From NCBI GenBank assembly GCA_900617975.1, contig UZAE01001134.1, positions 1 through 15,047 of the forward strand: a stretch of 15,047 nt of DNA, read 5' to 3'. Within the stretch, counting starts at the first letter, position 1. Every line of letters starts with the position of its first letter. This DNA comes from Rodentolepis nana. Taxonomy: Eukaryota; Platyhelminthes; Cestoda; Cyclophyllidea; Hymenolepididae. Below the pieces are notes generated by a model. The model ran no database searches and was not told where the DNA came from. It saw nothing but the letters and a program-made list of their open reading frames with translations. A program made the position numbers and the translations under genes. This document shows, one piece after another, positions 1-7,700 of this stretch.

Positions 1-36
1 ACCATCAAAACGCCTGCCATTTGATATAAATAAATA
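1..36 (+). mobile_element. 3' end of a SINE-like retroposon copy (cut by window start)
   Basis: The stretch matches the last bases of the two fuller copies: CGCCTGCCATTTGATATAAA followed by a TAAATA tail. Only the 3' terminus is inside the window, so orientation is clear but length and 5' end are not. Confidence 0.7.
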
Positions 37-1167
37 CCTTCTAATATACAGAGGAGTAGTCTGGAGGTATTTGTAAAAATAATGAAGAAAGTAATGGCTA
101 AATGTGCTCAGATCACCATGCCTCGATTTCGCATGCTTAGAGTTAGATCAGTAAAGCAATGTTCTTCTTGATTAGCAGTCACATCTTGTCATATTTGGCC
201 CAAATTGCCTTGGTGCTAGTAACTCGTCAAAATTTCAAGTGAAAACGAGTGAAACAAGATTGCTAGTGGCGGACATATATGGCCGGAGATGTAGAACCCA
301 GTCAAGTTGCCATTTATTTACGGGGAGGTGGATTAGAGTTGTGCATTCAGATGAATGTCAATAACCACAGGGTGTAATAATCACGGACATGCTCTTTTCT
401 CAACTGCCTACGATAGCCAGTGCTTGAACATCTACATCTCGAATCCTCTACTGCTTTTGTATGACATTACTAGATTAGAGGAACTGGATATCAACAGATT
501 TGGTAGACAAGGTTAAGTCGTGACCTAATCACATCAAGGTAATTAAAAGTTAGGGCTAGAGGAGACAACAAAAATTTCTTGGACTAACGAAAGGATGCAT
601 TTAAAGTACATTAATTGAGGCTCTTAACCAAAGAGTTATTTTGAACCAACTCTTACAATGTAGTAAGACCATGCTGCGGTTTAGAAACTATCAATCCGGC
701 AGGTCATATTATCAACCCTATAGGAGCTCGAATGATCGTTGAAATATCCCTCCCCCAATTTTATAACTCCTTAGGGCTCATGACTTTGGACTTTTGATTT
801 AATGTATGCCCAGTGCTTAAGAATTTCCACTCGCTAATTTGTAAAGTTGGCAGGTCATGTACGCTATTTAATGACCACGTATTGATGCGCCTTACTCAGC
901 CTTTTCTCTGATATCCTTATCTCTACTGCCACACAACATCACTTCTTCTATCAGGTTAAGCAACTAGTGGATGAGCTACTTTATGGAATTATTGCACACT
1001 CGATTATTCTCTCTACTTAAAGTATTCATTGGAGATTTCCCAACCAGAGATAAATGAAGTAAGTAGAAAGTATTAATAGGACATTTCATCGATAACATCA
1101 GTTTGCATTTCGGTCTATATCACTTAATTATGAAAACCATGTAATCAAGTGAGAGATAACACAAAAT
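37..1167. other. 3' flank of the prominin-like gene, 3'UTR probable in part
   Basis: The 3'UTR should lie here on the minus strand. No canonical AATAAA lies within about 800 bp of the stop. Minus-strand ATTAAA hexamers occur at 867-872 and 798-803, and AATAAA occurs at 313-318. Any of these could be the poly(A) signal and I cannot choose among them. There is no convincing coding sequence. Confidence 0.35.
867..872 (-). promoter_or_regulatory. Candidate poly(A) signal ATTAAA for the prominin-like gene
   Basis: This is the nearest accepted variant hexamer downstream of the stop, about 300 nt past it. Such hexamers arise by chance in AT-rich DNA, so this is only a candidate. Confidence 0.2.
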
Positions 1168-1716
1168 TTAGTCTTCATTATGTTTTTGAGTTGGGAGCTT
1201 TTCCTCTGGGTGGGAATTCAATGCCTCTAAATGAAGTTCCGTTTCTGCCATCCGATTCTGTCTTCCACTACGTGGTGCAGGCACGGGATGGTAAGTGGGA
1301 TCTTCATAGAAAGAGTTCGCTGACATTTCCGATGCGCCATCTTGGGCCATAATTTCATCGGCAGGTGGAAACGCTCTAAGCGGATTGCAATCTCGCCGAT
1401 CAACATAGGCAGCTGGAATAGGTGCTGTCAGTCGGTAATTTGGCAGCTCCTGTTGGCGTTTCAATTCATTTGAAGAATGGACTTGCTTTTTAAGAGAGTG
1501 AGAACCGAGAACTTGGTTACGACAGCTTGAAGAAGGATAAGGAATATAGCGATCACAGGAGCTAGTCTTGGATGGGAGAAATATTTGCGAGGCGCATTTA
1601 AGCCGTCGAAAGTGGTGGGTCTGGATGAATCCTAGAAGGAACGTACTGAAGAAGAGTACCACTGCGATTGACGCTGTTATCGCGAGGATATAAAGCCATA
1701 CAAATGCACGACTCAA
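1168..1716 (-). CDS. Prominin exon 9: TM5 and long cytosolic tail
   Basis: The exon encodes residues 822-1003 and a TAA stop. The acceptor is TGTGCTCTTTTAG before TTG AGT CGT. TM5 spans about 825-852 (AFVWLYILAITASIAVVLFF). It is followed by basic HHFRRLK and Cys862, a possible lipidation site. The tail is about 151 residues, roughly three times the usual vertebrate length. It is polar and unstructured-looking, with tyrosines at 878, 881, 915, 925, 958 and 963, a PPADE segment (938-942) and YEDPTYHPVPAPR (958-970). These look like docking sites for signalling adaptors, which is inference only. Confidence 0.82.
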   Translation of the reverse strand: MSRAFVWLYILAITASIAVVLFFSTFLLGFIQTHHFRRLKCASQIFLPSKTSSCDRYIPYPSSSCRNQVLGSHSLKKQVHSSNELKRQQELPNYRLTAPIPAAYVDRRDCNPLRAFPPADEIMAQDGASEMSANSFYEDPTYHPVPAPRSGRQNRMAETELHLEALNSHPEEKLPTQKHNED

Positions 1717-4700
1717 CTAAAAGAGCACAAAAATAATAAACCATGGAAGGCCTAAATATAACAGCATTAAATACGCGTAAAATTTCCCATTTAGGATTCT
1801 ATAAAGCAGAAGAAAGAAGCTGAGACTATCAGCACAATTTATCAAGAGGAGGAAATATTATTATGGGACAATTTATTGTGATCTAGACCAAAAACTTTCG
1901 TTTTGACTACCAGGTTTCATGATACAAACAAAGTCAAGAGCAACTACTCAGAGCAAATGGACTCTGCTGCTCTCGAATGGCTTCGGGAGTCCTAGATGGT
2001 CTCAAGAGTAAAGTAACAGCACAATTTTAAAGCTCTTCTTAATAAATGAAATATCTGAAAAAAATATTCTACTCAACTTTAATCTTTGGCACAAGTTCTT
2101 AGCTAATTTGGCTTGTAAAATGAAGAACCTTCTGCTTTACTACGAATTGGCCCTATTTGCCAATGTTCCCCAATACTAAGTCAGATAAATCACGGTTTTG
2201 TTCTAAACAAATTTTGATAACAAATGCATTTAATAATGATATTTGAAAATAAGTCCCGCGTCGGCATTAATTCAGGGAGATGAGTAAGCGAATATATTCG
2301 TTTAAAGATTCTCAGTTGGCTCATAGTCCCAGTTCTCCGATTAAAACGACTAAAAACACGAAAATCACTACAACCCTACATCGAAGCAACGATTTTTGTG
2401 TTCACTGGTCGATGTCTCACACAGTCCCAGACATGTGCTCTCAGCCATAAGAAGATGGGAACCAGCAGAGGAATTTGGACAACCTGCTGAGTCCTGAATA
2501 TTTGCAATGACCAATCCCTTTCGTACCATCTATTCCCTACAGAATCTTCATTTGATCTTTCCCTACTGGACCATAAAATCACGCAACCCACATTCCAAGC
2601 CCGGATATCCATATCAATCAATCAACCTCGTGTGGTTTCCGTTTCTTTCTCAAAAAGCGCCTTTTCCTCCCTCTGACTTGCATATTTTCCAACTTGCTGT
2701 GTGAAAGAAGTTAGGAGGTTGACAGCTCATATAGACACCGTAGTCTTCAAGTTATTAGACCACTTCTAACTCGCGCACGCGCCCTCTCTCTCTCATCTCA
2801 AAAAATAAGTCAATCTCAAGTGAACAAATTTTTAACAAATCAAAAGATTTGACACGTCGTCTAAAAATTTTATTTATTTTAATCCCAACGCTCTCTTTTT
2901 TCTAACGGGCGACTGAACCTCAGTAAAAATAACTTTCGCAAAATATTATTTTACAATTATTTAAGGGAGGGAAATTTTATTTATGAAGACTTACGACTCC
3001 ATTTTGCTTACAAACCAATTGAAGTAACGCGTCAGCAGCTGCGTAGACCTTTGAACAAGGTAGAATACTATGCAAGAATGATTGGATTACAGGATCCAAC
3101 CCAGATTCAAGATCCACCTTAAATGAATCTACCAGATTCCAGTATATTGGTGTTATCGGTGCGAGTATGGTGGAATCATTGCTGAATGTCTATAAGAAGT
3201 AAAAATGCGCAAAGTACAAAAAACTTGAGACTTTAAAATCTTACTATTAAGTAAGTGTGCTTGAACAGATTACTCACCTTTCTAACTTCTTCAATACCGG
3301 CTACGAGACTATTAATCCCCGTCGTTAAATTTCTACGGGCCTGAACCTCCATAAAAGCCTCTCGTAACTTGGAAGCGTTCCTACCGACTTGCTCCAGAGC
3401 TACCATATCATCGCGTATCAAAATAACACAACGCTGCAAAATATCGCTTGCCTGCAGTCCCAAATTTTGTATCTTAGAAATGAGTGTTTCCAAATCGCTT
3501 GCGTAATTGGCCAACTCTTTACTTGGAAGTTTGCTTGGAGAGAGCTCGTCAATGGAGGGCTAGATATGGAAATAGCGCAAGATGAAAGGGAAGATAAATT
3601 CGAGTAATGCAAGAAGTGGATTACCTGGTAATTCATAGCATCAAAATAGTGAGTCAGATTCTGGGTTGTTTTTATTATCTCATCCAAATCGGATGGGATT
3701 AAGCTTCCCAGGTTTTGATTCAGAATTTCCTGTTTAAGAGTCCTAGAATGGTAAAGAATTAATCTAATCCATGTTTTGTCTTTAAAAAATCAAGAAGGCC
3801 CTTGGCTTACAGTTCCCCTTCCTGAATTTTCTTTTGAACATCAGCACTTGCGAAGACTTTTGGAATGCTGATGAACGTATTCCATCCAACAGCTCTTAGA
3901 AGTCCATTGAAATTGGTCGTATGAATGGATTCTCCACATATCACTGTAGAAGCGTTGACAATATTTCGAGGAGAAGAAAGGACAAGAAAATCTCTAACTG
4001 ATGGCTCAAGCGCTCCTTCGATCTCTGCAACAATAGTGGGCCAGATTTCATTTTCAATATATGAATTGAGAATGCAATCGGTTTGAGCTACCCCTTTTTG
4101 CTCAACTAGGTAGACACAGCCGTCACTTGCAAACATTGTAACAGCAGGAAGTAGAAGTATTATTAAAATGCATAGAATGGTAAAGAAAACAAGTATGATC
4201 GTAGCATGGACTAAGTTGCCGCTATTGCTGCAGACACGAGATGAATCATAGGAGTCAGTACTACCTGCAACAACACAAGAGAAAGTAAGTGTAACTTCCA
4301 TTCTGGCATATCACATCTAGAAGTGTATTAAAAAAGAACTTACTTCGGTAGAATACTTCGGTTTTCTTAGCTTCGAGTGCATAGAGAGTGGCGACGACTG
4401 AATTTGCAACAAGGTGAGCCAGAATAAGGGTTAAAGGTGCATAGATCAAAACTGACACCAATGCACGTGAACTACTTGTGTTAGCGGAAATAGATTCAGT
4501 GATTTTGGTTAAATTTCCACTGATTGAAACAGTTGCATTTCCCAAAGTGTCCCAAACTCGCATTAGTGGAGCAAGCATAGAGTTTAGATCAAGAAAAGAC
4601 GACAACTTGGCGAGAACATCATTTTCAACTTCTTCGATTTTTACTGTGAACTCACTGAATTGTTTGAGAATTTCAGTTAAGTCAACCCCAAGCTCATTAA

Positions 4701-7700
4701 AAATGAAATTTAAAACAGCTGGTGGATCGACCTTGATTGCTGATGCGTTGAATTGCAAAATTAATATGGGCGCACGTCTCTGAAAATAAATCAAACAGCA
4801 AATTATCCCAGTCTGTTGGTCCACTATTGTATATAATCTTCATATAGCTGATTCAAGTATATATCAAAGCCTAATTAGAACTGATCCCAAAGACCCAAGG
4901 AAAAGATGACTTGAAAGGACCGTGATAGAGTACGAGAAATTTTTCCACCGAAAAATGGAAAATATTGTATTAAAAATCTCGAGCCCCTTTCAAAGAAATA
5001 TCAGTAGCACTTAGCCTGACTGGAGAGAAGGCACTTTGGAGCCATTTTAATAGAAAACTACTACTTGGGCTGTAGTTGTCTAACTGAGCCACTGAGCACC
5101 AATGCGCAGAGATCTTATCCCACCCATTGGTAAAGTAGCTGAATTTGCTTTACAGCTCGTATTCCAGTGATATGAGATAAATCATTAGGTAAACATCATT
5201 TACCATTTAACCATCAAATGCAAAATTATGCAAGATTTCAAAAGCATAAATATGCATCATTAGTCAATGCATTTACCGAAGTTTGGATTGTGTGAGAAAT
5301 AGCAATAAATAAATCAAATTGAATATTTAAAAGTTGTATTACCTTGAGACTGTCACACAAGATTTCTATTTCAGGTCCCATTGAACGATTACAAACTTTG
5401 TCAAGTTCGGGCCCAACTAGATTGTAAATTGTGCTGAATTTTCCAACCAATTGGGAGATATCTTGACTGACTTGTTGATTGTGCAGCCTGATATAATCCA
5501 TATTGGTTTCAAGGACTTTCAAGTCACCTTGCAATGTTTCACCTGCATGCATTAGGGGTTTAACACCGTATGTGACCAGTAGCTCATCAACGGCACTTGA
5601 TACCTTCGGTTCCAGTACATTCTTATGAAAAAAATGAATGAATTTGACGTACTTCAGCGAGGAGTGAACAAGACCACATTACCCCAAACTTAGAGCCGTA
5701 AGATCGAAATAGCTAATTGTGATATCTAATGAATTTAGCTGATTCACGCTAACGTAAGCAGCAACAGATCTATTCAGCAGCCACTTAATCACTTTTGGAT
5801 AATTTTATTTTGAACTTAAAAGGAATACCTTTGTCTAGGAAGAAAAATTGATAAAATAAAGTATTTGAAATGCAACACATAAGGACGTCATTCTCAGCTA
5901 TGGAGCTAGATATATTGTACATTAAGAATATTTTGAGAAATACATAATTTCCGCCGTAGTTTGCCTAAATTATTCGTATATGTCTCTTCGCCCACCTTTA
6001 GCTATCTTAATCATTTCGAAATTTCGATGCTAGTTCAATAAGTTAAAACAAATTTCAAGGCGAATGTAAATATTATACATAATGCTTGTTAATACTAATT
6101 TGATATAGAATGTTTTACTGATTTTTGGATTATCATATAAAATATAAAGGCAAATTTCTTTTCCCAACCCTTGATGCATTTTCATTTTCGAGATTTTCTA
6201 ATGAAAAGGAAATTAAAATTTAAAAATATGCCAATTGCTAGTTTCTACCTAAGATCCGTTACCGATCGAGATTTTATGTGACCCAAAATATTGGACCAAC
6301 TATAGCATTTTGAATTTTACCAAATTTAAAAATATCTTGCGAGCACCAAGTTATTGGCAAAAATTAAATTTGTAAATATGAAAAATGTAATTAGTCAGTA
6401 AAAGTTTTCAACTGCAAATTTAATGCTACTTTTCGAGTGTGTCTGCGGTTGGTTTCATTATTTGTCGTTACCTTTATACTGTTTGACTGATATTGTTGTT
6501 CTGGTCGCCGTTATTTATCGAATATTTTATCATTGAGCTTTAACAAGAACCACACAAATCATCCTGGTACTTCACTATTTTGAAAAAAAGTTTATGTAGA
6601 GATATCTATCTTGAAGATCATAAATCTTTGGTGCATCTGGTCACCCACATGTATGAATTATAAATTTACCTATACTCAGTGATTTTAAGATCTCGGCTTT
6701 GATGACCAACCACATTGAACGATCGTCAACAGCGCATAAATTAAAATTAAAGAGTCTATTTTCATTCTCTACATTCCTTAGCTAAGCTTCTGAATGAATG
6801 CCTTTCACATAATCAGAGGATCAAGAGTTGTGATATAACAATAGTACAGAGATAAAGTAGTAAGAGGAGAGAATGATATGAATATTTACCAATTGCATGT
6901 TGGTAATACGTTACACCAAGTGGGATTTTGTCCTCTTTATGTATCATTCCATGAAAAATGGAAAGAACTCTGAACCTTCTTATGCACGCTTTAACCTTTT
7001 TTCTTATTTTATATTCAATATTCGTTAATGTACAGGGTAATTTGCACATAAAATAGCAAAGCTCACCATAAAAGTTGAGTTGATATCTTTGAGAAGAATT
7101 TCTGTGGAAATTATACCATCACTGATACCAGTGTTCAAAAAGTCGAGAAACTGAGAGAAAATGAACTTCACTCCTGTGAGAATGGTGAAATTGTCAGATG
7201 AGAAGGAAGTGGGTGGTGTTTGGGCAGTGTCCTCTGTTAGCATGTCAGTCACCATAAATCCAGCAATGAAAAGAACTCCAACTGAAGCAGTTAGTGCCAC
7301 AAGGAGAAGGAAAGTGACAACGAACACGATGATATGACAAAGATTGAAACAGTCAGTACTTTTATCGGAATTTTTAATCGCCTCCAGAGCTTGCGCGTGA
7401 ATTTTCTCCAAAAAATAAGCGCCTTGGTAAGTGTCCTTTCCATGAGATCGCTAGAAAATTTATCAGAACTGTTTGCATAAAATCTTTGATGGTTACTTAA
7501 AGAGCAAAAAATAGTTAAATAGATTGCAAACCTTTCTAAAGTACCATTAACGTAAAATATATAACTCAAAATGTATGCACAAAACAAACTATAATATAGG
7601 ATCATATTCCAAATCCTATCCATTAAACCCTTTAATAATTGATAGAGAACCAACATTTTCAAAATGTTACTGATTTGTTGATTTGAAACCTTATCAAATA

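Noticed and set aside
1149..1352. Plus-strand 67-codon frame
   Set aside because: It is antisense to the tail exon of the prominin-like gene and has no features of its own.
2376..2621. 81-residue minus-strand open frame within intron 8 as a further prominin exon
   Set aside because: Its product has no prominin features, and exons 8 and 9 already join in phase with the expected cysteine pair directly before TM5.
3418..3687. Minus-strand open frame overlapping exons 6 and 7
   Set aside because: It reads through the intron between two exons and in exon 7 uses the wrong frame; the spliced model explains both parts.
4478..4783. Plus-strand 101-codon frame opposite exon 4
   Set aside because: It is an antisense shadow of a well supported coding exon.
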